Assembly: GCA_024036415.1 (NCBI GenBank) | Contig: JAMWET010005009.1 | Coordinates: 1 to 64,000 of the forward strand | Source: Prochilodus magdalenae | Lineage: Eukaryota > Chordata > Actinopteri > Characiformes > Prochilodontidae | DNA: 64,000 nt | Direction of reading: 5' to 3' | Part shown: positions 1 to 11,285 of the stretch, one piece after another | Layout: the number at the start of each line of letters is the position of its first letter | Numbering within the stretch: position 1 is the stretch's first letter | The notes under the pieces: model-generated | Told to the model about the DNA's origin: nothing | Seen by the model: the letters and a program-made list of their open reading frames with translations, nothing else | The model's database searches: none | Position numbers and translations under genes: made by a program

Positions 1-1765
1 GATAATAGCGCAAGTTTTCCTGCTTATCTATTTTCATGTGCCTATGAAGTGACTGTCACTCACACATACCACACAGAGCTAGTGTGTGGCAACATTAAGT
101 AAATAAAATAAATTATTATTATTTTATTTATTATTACCATTACAATTATACCATTTTCCCACTATCATGATCTGCTCATATGCTCACACGATTGTGCAAT
201 GCAAGCACCGGTGGTGGGCGGTTGAGCACATGTACCTGCTTCATCACTAAAGTCTATCTGTAGATAAATTAAATCATTTACACGCTGTCTTAGCCCTATG
301 TATTACCTACTTGCCTACTTCCTTTCTCAATAATTTGAAATGTTCGCATTCCAGAGGAGGCCCCTATACATGTTCGTCACGACAGAAGGCCTCAACATCA
401 TGCAACCACATGTGCTAGAGATCATACAGCGGGGGGGTCAATATGCTGTTGCAAATTCATATTTAATAAGAAATAAAAATAAGGAATCAGCTGCCAAACA
501 TGGCTGATTTGAAAATTCAGGCCCTCTAACCATCTCAATAATTACTACGACCACAGCCCTGACGCAAGCATCTGCTCTAGATTGAGGCCTGGTTGAGCCC
601 CCACCATATTGCCATCTCACTGTAAATGCCGTAGGCACCTAAGTCTCGTCTAAGTCCCACCAGTTCATCAGCATTTGTGAGGCAGTCAGTTAAACGATTT
701 CAACCCATCGGTGCCCTATGTGCTCATATCAGACTTCTCTCACAGTAGCTGTATATTAAAGGATAAATGTGGAAAACCATAGACATCAGTTTCTAGCCTC
801 CTACTTATTATTGTGCTCAAACATCTCAGGCTGTTTAACATTACATGAAGCCGGCTAAGTTGCTCCTAGAATCACACGCACAGCCTGTCGCCGAAACGCA
901 GCCCCTCAGCTGTTCCCCTGAAAACTTCATCCTCGTTCAGGTGCCAGTCTGCGAGAATGCACTGAAACGATCCCACTTTGTTAGCGTTACGTGCATCCTG
1001 CAATGTAGCACTGCGCTACCTACTACGCTGCCGCTTCACATTTCTTCATTATCCTCTGCATTTAATAGCGTTTTTGATTAAGGATTTCAAATTGTGGAAC
1101 GGCAGATACGCCACTACACCTTTAAAAGTTCTATTGACATCCCCAGCTTCGCCACAGCCCAAACCACTCCTCTACGTCCCTACCCTCTAACTACGACCAC
1201 CACACCCCCTCTAGCCCGTCCCAGACATCACCCTGAGATGTCAATCAATTAGCACAATTCAGCAGTGGCCCGCCATCTCTGTTACCCCCTACTTTAATAC
1301 CATATACTTCAATATCTCATAGGGAAAGCTGCCAAATAGGTAATCACATTTAATTTTTTGACATATACAAAAGTGAAGCGCCTGCTAATTTTACACTGTA
1401 AGATATGTTCCAGTCCTACCCTCGTTGTATTAACGTTGCATTTATTTATGTTATATTTGTGTATTTATATCCTTTTCCTCATTTTCCGCCCTCATGTCTT
1501 GGCATCTCTACTCAGAATCTAAGTTGCGCAACATCGATATAAGCATGCCCTGCAGTACTTAAGAAACTGCTGCCCTGTACTATAATCATACTATCATGAG
1601 CCCAATGACATAGCAAACAAAATCTGGTATGCCTTCTGGGACTATGGGACAAGGACTAAATAATACTGAATTGTCTGAACTTGTTGATCTATTTACGAGA
1701 CTCAGCGTTTTCTGCATAAGCAATACCTTCTAACGCTGATCATCCTCAGCGATGTGTGCCTTGCC
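1..1765. other. Noisy non-coding segment at outer end of left arm
   Basis: No gene is supported. This segment mirrors 49,255-50,703, which is clean, but is about 16 percent longer because of scattered small insertions. It includes an AT-rich stretch around 100-155 that corresponds to the ATA-repeat tract at 50,623-50,650. Short frames in it, such as 845-1,081, are shifted copies of the mirror sequence and carry no recognisable domain. Confidence 0.6.
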
Positions 1766-1769
1766 TAAG

Positions 1770-4619
1770 ACGAAAGGCTGGCGTTTATGGGTTTAGTGTA
1801 AACGCCAAGGGGTTAGGGTTTAGTGTAAATGTACATGTTATGGGGTTTAGCTGTAAATGTAAGCCGGGTTAGGGGTTCAGTGTAAATGTATGGGGATAGC
1901 GGTTTAGTTGTAATTTGTAGGGATAATGGAGATTAGGGCTTGTGTGTAGCTGTAAATGTAATGGAGGATTAGCGGCCTTCAGTAGTAAATAGTATCGCGC
2001 GGATTTTTTTTCATCGCAGGAGTATCGTTATAGTGCTAAATGAAAGGGCGTTTGCGGGCCTATAAGTGATATAATGTAGCGGGTTAAGGGTTTAGCCTGT
2101 AAAATGATAGGTGCCTGTTAGCCGTTTAGGCTAAATTGGCAGGCGGTTAAGGGTTTAGTGTAAAATGTAGGGGTTAGGGGTTCTAGTGTAAATGCTAAAG
2201 GCGGTTATGCGCGCTTGTTAGTTATGTGATAATGTAGGGTTTAGGTGCGTGCTTAGTGCTATACAAATAGTACGGGGAGTTAAGGCGGGGTTTAGTGTAA
2301 ATGTTTTTTTATGTATTTATGCTAGCCGGCGTTAGCGGCTTTTTGTTTAGCTGGAAATGTAGGGTTAGGGCTCTGGTTTAGCCTGTAAATATCGTAGGGG
2401 TTAGGGGTTTAGTGTAATGTAGGGGCGTTTGAGGCGTGTAGTGCTAAATGTTAGGGGTAGGGGTTTAGTCCCGTAAATGTAGGGCCGTTATTGACATGAA
2501 TGTAGTATGTAATGCTTAAGGGGTTAGGGGTAGTTTAGTGTAAATAGTCTAGGCCGGTCTAGTGTGGTTAGTCTAGTCAAATGTTGAGCGGAGTTATGGT
2601 TTAGTGGAAATTGCATATGGGTTTAGGGGTTTTGTATTTTTTAGTGCCTAAAAAGTGATCTAGGCGACCGTTACTTAGGGGCTTTTAGTATAAATGTAGG
2701 GACTTAGCGTTTATGCTGCCATAGATGGAGGGGGGGTTAGGGGTCCTTACTGCTAATATGATCGGTTTTTTGTTTGTATAGGAGCGTTAGGCGGTTTCAG
2801 TGTAAATGTCAACGGGGTTTAGGATCGATTTAGTGTAAATGTATGGGCGTTAGGAGGGTTCAGGGCGCAGAAGAGGTTTAGTGACTAAATGAAGTTAACA
2901 GGCGTTGGAGGGGCTCTAATAGGCTGTGCCCTCAAATGTAGGGGTCTAAAGGCGTTTAGCCGTAATGTAGGGGTTAGGCGGGTTTAGCTGTACAATGTAG
3001 GTGCCTTAGGCGGTTAGTGCTAAATGTAAGGGGTTAGGAGGTTTTAGTGTAAATGTAGGGCGTTAGGGGCGTTAGTCGACTAAATGTAGGGGTTTGGGTA
3101 TTAGTGATAAATTAGGAGCGTAATCAAAAGGCGTAAGCGCCGTTTAGGTGCTTAAATGCTACGGGGTTAGGGCTTTAGTGCCTAAATGCTAGGGCGTTAG
3201 GGGGTAAGCTGTATAAATGTACAGCCGGCAGTTAGGAGGTTTAGATGTAAATGTAGGGGATTAGGCGTTTAATGTAAAATGTAGGAGGGTTAAGGCAGGG
3301 CGTTTAGGTTAATGATTATAATGCCGCAGGTATAGGGTTTAGTGTAAATGTAGAGGCCGTAGAGGTTTTAAAGAAATGAGGGAGTTAGGGCGGTTTATGT
3401 GTTAATGTAGCGGGTTAGGGGGGCTTTTTTAGTGTAAATGTAGGGCGTAGGGGGTCTTTTAGTGTAAATGTAGGACGTTAGGGTTATAAGTGCTAAATCG
3501 GTTAGGGTCTTAGTGCTAACTGTAGGGGTTAGGGGTTTAGTGTAAAGTAGGGTATGGGTGTAGTGTAAATGTAGGTGTTAGGTGGGTTTAGTGTCAAATG
3601 TAGGGGTTAGGGGGTTTAGTGTAAATGTAAGGGGAGTTATGGGTTTAGTGTAAAGTAGGGTTTATGGTTTATGTAAATGTAGGGGTTATGGGTGTTGAGT
3701 AAATGTAAATGAGGGTTTAGGGGTTTAGTGTAAATAAGTGTAGGGGTTGAGGGGTTTCAGTGTAAATGTAGGGGATTATGTAGGGGTTTAGTGTAGATGG
3801 AGGGGTTAGGGGTTTAGTGTAAATGTAGGGGTTAGGGGTTTAGTGTAAATGTAGGGGTTAGGAGTTTAGTGTAAATGTAGGGGTTAGGGGGTTCAGGGGA
3901 TAGGGTTTAGTGTAAATGAAGGGGTTGGGGTATAGTGTAAATGTAGGGGTTAGGGTTTAGCGTAAATGTAGGGGTTAGGGGGTTTAGTGTAAATGTAGGG
4001 GTTAGGGGTTTAGTGTAAATGTAGGGGTTAGGAGGTTAGTGTAAATGTAGGGGTTAGGGGTTTAGTGTAAATGTAGGGGTTTGGGTTTAGTGTAAATGTA
4101 GGGGTAAGGGTTTAGTGTAAATGTAGGGGTTAGGGTTTAGTGTAAATGTAGGGGTTAGGGGGTTAGTGTAAATGTAGGGGTTAGGGGTTTAGTGTAAATG
4201 TAGGGGTTAGGGTTTAATGTAAATGTAGGGGTTAGGGGGTTTAGTGTTAATGTAGGGGTTAGGGGTTTAGTGTAAATGTAGGGGTTAGGGGTTTAATGTA
4301 AATGGAGGGGTTATGGGGTTTAGTTGTTAGAATGTAGGGGTTAGGGGGTGTAGTGTAAATGTAGGGGTTAGGGTAGGTGTTAGTGGTAAATGTAATGCAG
4401 TAAGGGGTTGGGGGTTTAGTGTAAATGAAGGGGTTGGGGTATAGTGTAAATGTAGGGGTTAGGGTTTAGTGTAAATGTAGAGGTTAGGGTTTAGCGTAAA
4501 TGTAGGGGTTAGGGTTTAGTGTAAATGTAGGGGTTAGGGGGTTTAGTGTAAATGTAGGGGTTAGGGGTTTAGTGTAAATGTAGGGGTTAGGGGGTTAGTG
4601 TAAATGTAGGGGTTAGGGT
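1770..4619 (+). repeat. 26-bp telomere-like minisatellite, block A (left arm)
   Basis: Tandem array of a 25-27 bp unit, GGGGTTAGGGGTTTAGTG followed by TAAATGTA, with length variation mainly in the G runs. TTAGGG, the vertebrate telomere hexamer, occurs in most units on this strand. About 1,770-3,700 is strongly degraded with extra C, GC and CT insertions, and 3,700-4,619 is regular. The mirror block A' at 47,674-49,245 is only about 1.57 kb. The array stops abruptly at 4,619 in a unique spacer. Confidence 0.93.
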
Positions 4620-4718
4620 TTGTTGTAATTCTTAATCAACATAAATCAAACTGTTACACAGGACTATTGATTACTGTGTAAGTGCTTTTCCTTACTGTCA
4701 ATCACTGTACCATATTTG

Positions 4719-4835
4719 TTTCTGACTTGCTGATCATTAAAAGGCTGTGTTCCTGACTTGTTGACCAATCAGAGGCTGTGTTCCTCATTTGATGACCAAT
4801 CGGAGGCTGTGTTTCTGATTAATGACCAATCGGAA
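4719..4835 (+). repeat. ~31-bp tandem repeat with CCAAT cores
   Basis: Four diverged units of about 31 bp contain GACCAATC and GGCTGTGTT; the first unit has lost the CCAAT core. The mirror at 47,494-47,581 has only three units, so the two arms differ by one repeat unit in otherwise clean sequence. CCAAT is a possible NF-Y site, but nothing nearby looks like a promoter. Confidence 0.7.
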
Positions 4836-4859
4836 GATACCTGTTTAGCCTGCAGTCCT

Positions 4860-5400
4860 TCAGTGTAATTGCTAAGAGAAGAAGTTTTCAGCCTCTTTGT
4901 TGATGGTAGGCACATAACACTGCATCTGACGTTAGCAACTCATCCTGTTAGTGCACCACCATTTGCAGACTGTTACGCTGACTGTCCTTAACACCACTTC
5001 ACCGTCACCAAAGACTGCAGTGGTGTGGTACCAGACTGTCATGGAGTGACTCAGAATGGCAGCGGGTCATCTTCAGTGACGAGTCCCGCTTTAGTCTTGG
5101 TGGAGACGCCCAACGAATCTGTGTGTGGAGGCACCGTGGTCAGCACCAAGATGACCGGCTTGTTGTCCAGAAGGCCTGGTGTCACTCCACCTCCACCCCT
5201 ACTGGACCATCTGCAGGAACTGTGTGAGGATATTCAAGCTGCATGGGATGGATTATCACAGGGCATCATTAGGAACCTCTACAGCTCCATACCGAGACGT
5301 CTGGCGTGTTGGGTTAGCAAACAGGACGGCCCGACGCCATACTGAGAGACAGACTTCTGTATGTGTAGCTCAATAAATATTGATCATATCAGTCTAAACT
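4860..5400 (+). pseudogene. Tc1/mariner transposase remnant (left arm)
   Basis: Decayed DNA-transposon copy. Translation gives a segment around the second catalytic Asp, with the family pattern FSDESRF followed by RICVWRHRG (about 5,068-5,135). After an apparent internal deletion it jumps to the C-terminal tail, containing WDGLSQ, IRNLYSSIPRR and a GPTPY end with a stop (about 5,225-5,345). The region that would carry the third acidic residue is missing, so the copy cannot be catalytic. The left copy also lacks one G near 5,055 compared with its mirror (46,984-47,305), which breaks the frame just before FSDESRF. It lies between minisatellite blocks A and B. Tc1-like assignment is from motif recognition only; terminal repeats were not identified. 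Confidence 0.75.
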
Positions 5401-6132
5401 TATCATCAGTTATTGATCCTGGTCACCTTTATCTTCCTTCCCTACCCCACTGCAACCCCACACCTCCTTCTGGGTGCAGCTGTTCCCTTGAATGTGCAGA
5501 AAGCTGTGATTTCCTCGACATGGTAGTAGTTATAACAGATGTATGTTTCCTGACCACAGTGAGTTGCAGTGTAAGGGGTAGAGCAGTGTAAACATGTCAG
5601 TGTGGTCCCACAGTCTTCTGTGTGCAGCTTCCCCCTTCACTGCTGCTGCCTGGGAGAAGACCAAAGCTGCCTAATCAGCCTCTCTTCTGTTTAATATCAC
5701 AGCCTGCTAACCTTTAGGGAGGAGAAAGAAAAGGGAAAAAAACTCAAGGTGAAGAAACGAGATGCTTGTCATATCTGTCTGTGAAAGTAGGACACGTTTC
5801 AGTTACTGACGTGGCCCAGCATCGGAGGCAGAATCAGAAGCAGCCCGATACACAGTGGACACCGTCGGCTCTCGGGCCGTCACAGAGCACCTGGAACCTC
5901 TCTAGAGCATATGCTTTTACACTTTTCTACTCTTCACAAAACGTGTTTAATTAGCTTTGTGTTCACTTTCCAAATGTCATCACCCAGTGAGCTGCTGGAA
6001 AATAAAGAAAAGGAAAACATCAGGTGGAGCGAGAGAATGGAGAGAGTGAGCGGGGAGAGAGAGGGGAGTAGACAGTGAGACACTGAGAGGAGAGACAATA
6101 TATAAATTCTGCTGAATCTGGTCAAAGAGTTA
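5400..6132. other. Unique spacer between minisatellite blocks A and B
   Basis: Non-repetitive sequence with a mirror at 46,205-46,925. It ends in a purine-rich stretch (about 6,000-6,105). Short frames at 5,361-5,591 and 5,766-5,954 have no recognisable domain; one of them recurs in the mirror only because the DNA itself is duplicated. No gene called. Confidence 0.6.
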
Positions 6133-8788
6133 AATCTAGGGGTTAGGGGTTTAGTGTAGATGTACGGGTTAGGGTTTAGTGTAAATGTAGGGGTTAGGGT
6201 TTAGTGTAGATGTACGGGTTAGGGTTTAGTGTAAATGTAGGGGTTAGGGGTTTAGTGTAGATGTACGGGTTAGGGAGTTTAGTGTAAATGTAGGGGTTAG
6301 GGGGTTTAGTGTAAATGTAGGGGTTAGGGTTTAGTGTAAATGTAGGGGTTAGGGGTTTAGTGTAGATGTAGGGGTTAGGGGGTTTAGTGTAAATGTAGGG
6401 GTTAGGGTTTAGTGTAAATGTAGGGGTTAGGTGGTTTAGTGTAAATGTAGGTGTTAGGGGTTTAGTGTAAATGTAGGGGTTAGGGGTTTAGTGTAAATGT
6501 AGGGGTTAGGGGGTTTAGTGTAAATGTAGGTGTTAGGGTTTAGTGTAAATGTAGGGGTTAGGTGGTTTAGTGTAAATGTAGGGGTTAGGGTTTAGTGTAA
6601 ATGTAGGGTTAATGTTTAGTGTAAATGTAGGGGTTAGGGTTTAGTGTAAATGTAGGGGTTGGGGGTTTAGTGTAAATGTAGGGGTTAGGGGGTTTAGTAT
6701 AAATGTAGGGTTAGGGTTTAGTGTAAATGTAGGGTTTAGTGTAATGTAGGGGTTAGGGTTTAGTGTAAATGTAGGGTTTAGGGGTTTAGTGTAGATGTAC
6801 GGGTTAGGGTTTAGTGTAAATGTAGGGGTTAGGGGTTTAGTGTAGATGTACGGGTTAGGGAGTTTAGTGTAAATGTAGGGGTTAGGGGGTTTAGTGTAAA
6901 TGTAGGGGTTAGGGTTTAGTGTAAATGTAGGGGTTAGGGGTTTAGTGTAGATGTAGGGGTTAGGGGGTTAAGTGTAAATGTAGGGGTTAGGGTTTAGTGT
7001 AAATGTAGGGGTTAGGTGGTTTAGTGTAAATGTAGGGTTAATGTTTAGTGTAAATGTAGGGGTTAGGGTTTAGTGTAAATGTAGGGGTTGGGGGTTTAGT
7101 GTAAATGTAGGGGTTAGGGGGTTTAGTATAAATGTAGGGTTTAGTGTAATGTAGGGGTTAGGGTTTAGTGTAAATGTAGGGTTTAGGGGTTTAGTGTAGA
7201 TGTACGGGTTAGGGTTTAGTGTAAATGTAGGGGTTAGGGGGTTTAGTGTAGATGTACGGGTTAGGGAGTTTAGTGTAAATGTAGGGGTTAGGGGGTTTAG
7301 TGTAAATGTAGGGGTTAGGGTTTAGTGTAAATGTAGGGGTTAGGGGTTTAGTGTAGAGGTAGGGGTTAGGGGGTTTAGTATAAATGTAGGGTTTAGTGTA
7401 ATGTAGGGGTTAGGGGTTAGTGTAAATTTAGGTTTTAGGGGGTTAGTGTAGATGTAGGGGTGGGTTTAGGGTTTAGTGTAACGGGTTAGGGTTTAGGGGG
7501 ATTAGTGTTGATGTACGGGTTAGGGAGTTTATTGTAAATGTAGGGGTTAGGGGGTTTAGTGTAAATGTAGGGGTTAGGGTTTAGTGTAAATGTAGGGGTT
7601 AGGGGTTTAGTGTAGAGGTAGGGGTTAGGAGGTTAAGTGTAAATGTAGGGGTTAGGGTTTAGTGTAAATGTAGGGGTTAGGTGGTTTAGTGTAAATGTAG
7701 GTGTTAGGGGTTTAGTGTAAATGTAGGGGTTAGGGGTTTAGTGTAAATGTAGGGGTTAGGGGGTTTAGTGTAAATGTAGGGGTTAGGGTTTAGTGTAAAT
7801 GTAGGGGTTAGGTGGTTTAGTGTAAATGTAGGGGTTAGGGTTTAGTGTAAATGTAGGGTTAATGTTTAGTGTAAATGTAGGGGTTAGGGTTTAGTGTAAA
7901 CAAAGGGGTTGGGGGTTTAGTGTAAATGTAGGGGTTAGGGGGTTTAGTATAAATGTAGGGTTAGGGTTTAGTGTAAATGTAGGGTTTAGTGTAATGTAGG
8001 GGTTAGTGTAAATGTAGGGGTTAGGGGGTTTAGTGTAAATGTAGGGGTTAGAGGGTTTAGTGTAAATGTAGGGGTTAGGGGTTTAGTGTAAATGTAGGGG
8101 TTAGGGGTTAGTGTAAATGTAGGGTTTAGGGGTTTAGTGTAAATGTAGGGTTAGGGGTTTAGTGTAAATGTAGGCGTTAGGGGTTAGTGTAAATGTAGGG
8201 TTTAGGGGTTTAGTGTAAATGTAGGGTTAGGGGTTTAGTGTAAATGTAGGGGTTAGGGGGTTTAGTGTAAATGTAGGGGTTAGGGGTTTAGTGTAAATGT
8301 AGGGGTTAGGGGGTTTAGTGTAAATTTAGGGGTTAGAGGGTTTAGTGTAAATGTAGGGTTTAGGGGTTTAGTGTAAATGTAGGGTTAGGGGTTTAGTGTA
8401 AATGTAGGGGTTAGGGGGTTTAGTGTAAATGTAGGGGTTAGAGGGTTTAGTGTAAATGTAGGGGTTTTAGGTAAATGTTTAGGCTGTTGAGTGTAAATGT
8501 AGGGTTTTAGGGGTTAGTGTAAATGTAGGGTTTAGGGGTTTAGTGTAAATGTAGGGGTTGGGGGTTTAGTGTAAAATGTAGGGGTTAGGGTTTAGTGTTG
8601 TAGGGGTTTGGTGTTTAGTGTAAATGTAGGGGTTAGGGGTTTAGTGTAAATGTAGGGGTTAGGGGTTTAGTGTAAATGTAGGGGTTAGGGGGTGTAGTGT
8701 AAATTTAGGGGTTAGAGGGTTTAGTGTAAATGTAGGGGTTAGGGGGTTTAGTGTAAATTTAGGGGTTAAGGGGTTTAGTTTAAATGTA
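6133..8788 (+). repeat. 26-bp telomere-like minisatellite, block B (left arm)
   Basis: Same unit as block A, clean here, about 100 units. Variant units carrying GTAGATGTACGGGTTAGG and others carrying GGGTTAATGTTTAGTG recur in the same order at about 6,140-6,790, 6,785-7,190 and 7,190-7,920. This shows higher-order duplication inside the array. The mirror block B' at 45,373-46,200 is only about 0.83 kb, a threefold length difference between arms. Confidence 0.93.
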
Positions 8789-9831
8789 CAGACAGATAAA
8801 AGAGAGAAAGGAGAGATTGAGAGAGAGAAGGAAGAGGTTGTAGAGTAAATGAGTGATGTTTATACAGTAGGATTATCTGTTTTTCGTCTCCGGCTCTGCT
8901 GTGGTGGGATTTGTGGGAGTAACAGGCGAAACTTTGCCTTGTCCACTAATAGGGTTAGGATATGTTAACATGTCACTCAACGCTGACCAGATCAGCTCCA
9001 CCACAAATACACAAAGCCCTGATCTAAATCAGCAGCAACGGGGCTAATGACCTGGGGGGCGTCCGAACGGGCCTCCGTCCTTCATTAAGGCGACCAAAAA
9101 GTTTAGTAAAATCGTTAGGTTTACTAGGGGCAGGTGTACTTGGCGGAGCTGGAGGAATCTCATTACGTCCCATCAAGGCCTGTTATGTTTTATAGACACC
9201 ATTTTTCAAAAAAGCTTGTACCCCCTGACAGCACTCGAGGTTATTAAGTCGTCAAATCAAAGAAAGGAGACAAAGAGAGAGAGCGAGAAAAATAGGAACG
9301 GTAAAGGATGGAGGTCAAGAAGGTTCAGACATTGAGGAGCTGCTGGCGGGCGACCAGGAAGAAGAAAAAAACTGCAGAGCGAGAGAAAAAAGTTCTGTGT
9401 AAATAAATAAATAAATTAATAAATGAAGAATGAATGGGATAGGCATGCAGATGTTATTCCCCAGGTAGCCGGGAATGCTGAAGCCCTTTCTTTATTTTTA
9501 ATTTGATTTAATTAACACCACACCTTCATATTTACCTGCAACACCACTTTTCTCTATGTGGACACGCTGGCATGTGTTAGGTGGTAATTAGCATTTGCGC
9601 ACATGACAAGCGATAACCAAACAGTTAGTGAAGACAAACACGTAAACAGCACCTGCATATAAAAAGACTCCTCCCACATGCATGCATATGTGTGTGTGTG
9701 TTTGTATTGGTATAGGTCAGATACAGGGACTCAAGTTGCATTCCAGCTGCAGCTCACACTCGAGACTGAAGACTTGTGTGCGAAAATTCAGCCTGAGACT
9801 AAGTAAACCTTTACAGGGGACTGAATCTGGA
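8789..9831. other. Unique spacer between blocks B and C
   Basis: Starts with a short purine-rich tract, then single-copy-looking sequence, an AT-rich stretch (about 9,400-9,520) and a short GT run near 9,690. Its mirror is 44,386-45,372. The arms differ by several clean substitutions, and the left arm has about 45 extra bases around 9,092-9,138 that look like noise or insertion. No coding frame is convincing. Confidence 0.6.
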
Positions 9832-11285
9832 GTGTAAATGTAGGGTACTGGGTCTAGTGTAAATGTAGGGGTTAGGTGTTTAGTGTAAATGTAGGGGTTA
9901 GGGTTTAGTGTAAATGTAGGGGTTAGGGGTTTAGTGTAAATGTAGGGTTTAGGGTTTGGTGTAAATGTAGGGGTTAGGGGGTTTAATGTAAATGTAGAGG
10001 TTAGGGTTTAGTGTAAATGTAGTGGTTAGGGGTTTAGTGTAAATGTAGGGTTTAGGGTTTGGTGTAAATGTAGGGGTTAGGGGGTTTAGTATAAATGTAG
10101 GGTTTAGGGTTTAGTGTAAATGTAGGAGTTAGGGGTTTAGTGTAAATGTAGGGATTAGGGGTTTAGTGTAAATGTAGGGGTTAGGGGTTTAGTGTAAATG
10201 TAGGGGTTAGGGGTTTAGTGAAAATGTAGGGGTTATGGGTTAGTGTAAATATAGGGATTGGGGTTTAGTGTAACTGCAGGGGTTAGGGTTTAGTGTAAAT
10301 ATAGGGATTGGGGTTTACTGTAACTGCAGGTGTTAGGGTTTAGTGTAAATGTAGGCGTTAGGGGTTTAGTGTAAATGTAGGGGTTAGGGTTTAGTGTAAA
10401 TGTAGGGTTTAGGGTTTAGTGTAAATGTAGGGATTAGGGGTTTAGTGTAAATGTAGGGGTTAGGGGGTTTAGTGTAAATGTAGGGGTTAGGGGGTTTAGT
10501 GTAAATGTAGGGGTTAGGGGGTTTAGTGTAAATATAGGGATTGGGGTTTAGTGTAACTGCAGGGGTTAGGGTTTAGTGTAAACGTAGGGGTTAGGGGGTT
10601 TAGTGTAGATGTAGGGGTTAGGGGGTTTAGTGTAGATGTAGGGGTTAGGGGGTTTAGTGTAAATGTAGGGTTTAGGGTTTAGTGTAAATGTAGGGGTTAG
10701 GGGTTTAGTGTAAATGTAGGGATTAGGGGTTTAGTGTAAATGTAGGGGTTAGGGGGTTTAGTGTAAATGTAGGGGTTAGGGTTTAGTGTAAATATAGGGA
10801 TTGGGGTTTACTGTAACTGCAGGGGTTAGGGTTTAGTGTAAACGTAGGCGTTAGGGGTTTAGTGTAAATGTAGGGTTTAGGGTTTAGTGTAAATGTAGGG
10901 TTTAGGGTTTAGTGTAAATGTAGGGGTTAGGGTTTAGTGTAAATGTAGGGGTTAGGGGTTTAGTGTAAATGTAGAGGTTAGGGATTAAGTGTAAATGTAG
11001 GGGTTAGGGGTGTAGTGTAAATGCAGGGGTTAGGGGGGTTTAGTGCAAATGCAGGAGTTAGAGGTTTAGTGTAAATGTAGGGGTTAGGGGGGTTTAGTGC
11101 AAATGCAGGAGTTAGGGGTTTAGTGTAAATGTAGGGTTTAGGGGTTTGTGTATTTGTAAAGGTTGGTGTTTAGTGTAAATGTTGGGTTTAGGGTTTAGTA
11201 TAAATGTAGGCGTTAGGGTTTACTCTAAATGTAGAGTTTAGGTTGTAGTGTAAATATAGGGGTTTGGGGTTAGTGTAAATGCAGA
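9832..11285 (+). repeat. 26-bp telomere-like minisatellite, block C (left arm)
   Basis: Third array of the same unit, with variants carrying TATAGGGATTGGGG, ACTGCAGG and GTAGGGTTTAGGG. Mirror block C' is 43,265-44,385, about 0.33 kb shorter. Variant order is recognisably shared between the arms, so the two arrays are alleles or duplicates of one array, not independent expansions. Confidence 0.93.

Noticed and set aside
2000..3500. A distinct, more diverged satellite subfamily at the start of block A
   Set aside because: The divergence is made of scattered small insertions seen equally in neighbouring unique sequence, so it reflects sequencing noise rather than an old subfamily.
1770..4619. 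CRISPR-like array of regularly spaced repeats
   Set aside because: The spacing sequence is itself part of the repeat unit; there are no unique spacers or cas genes, and the context is eukaryotic.
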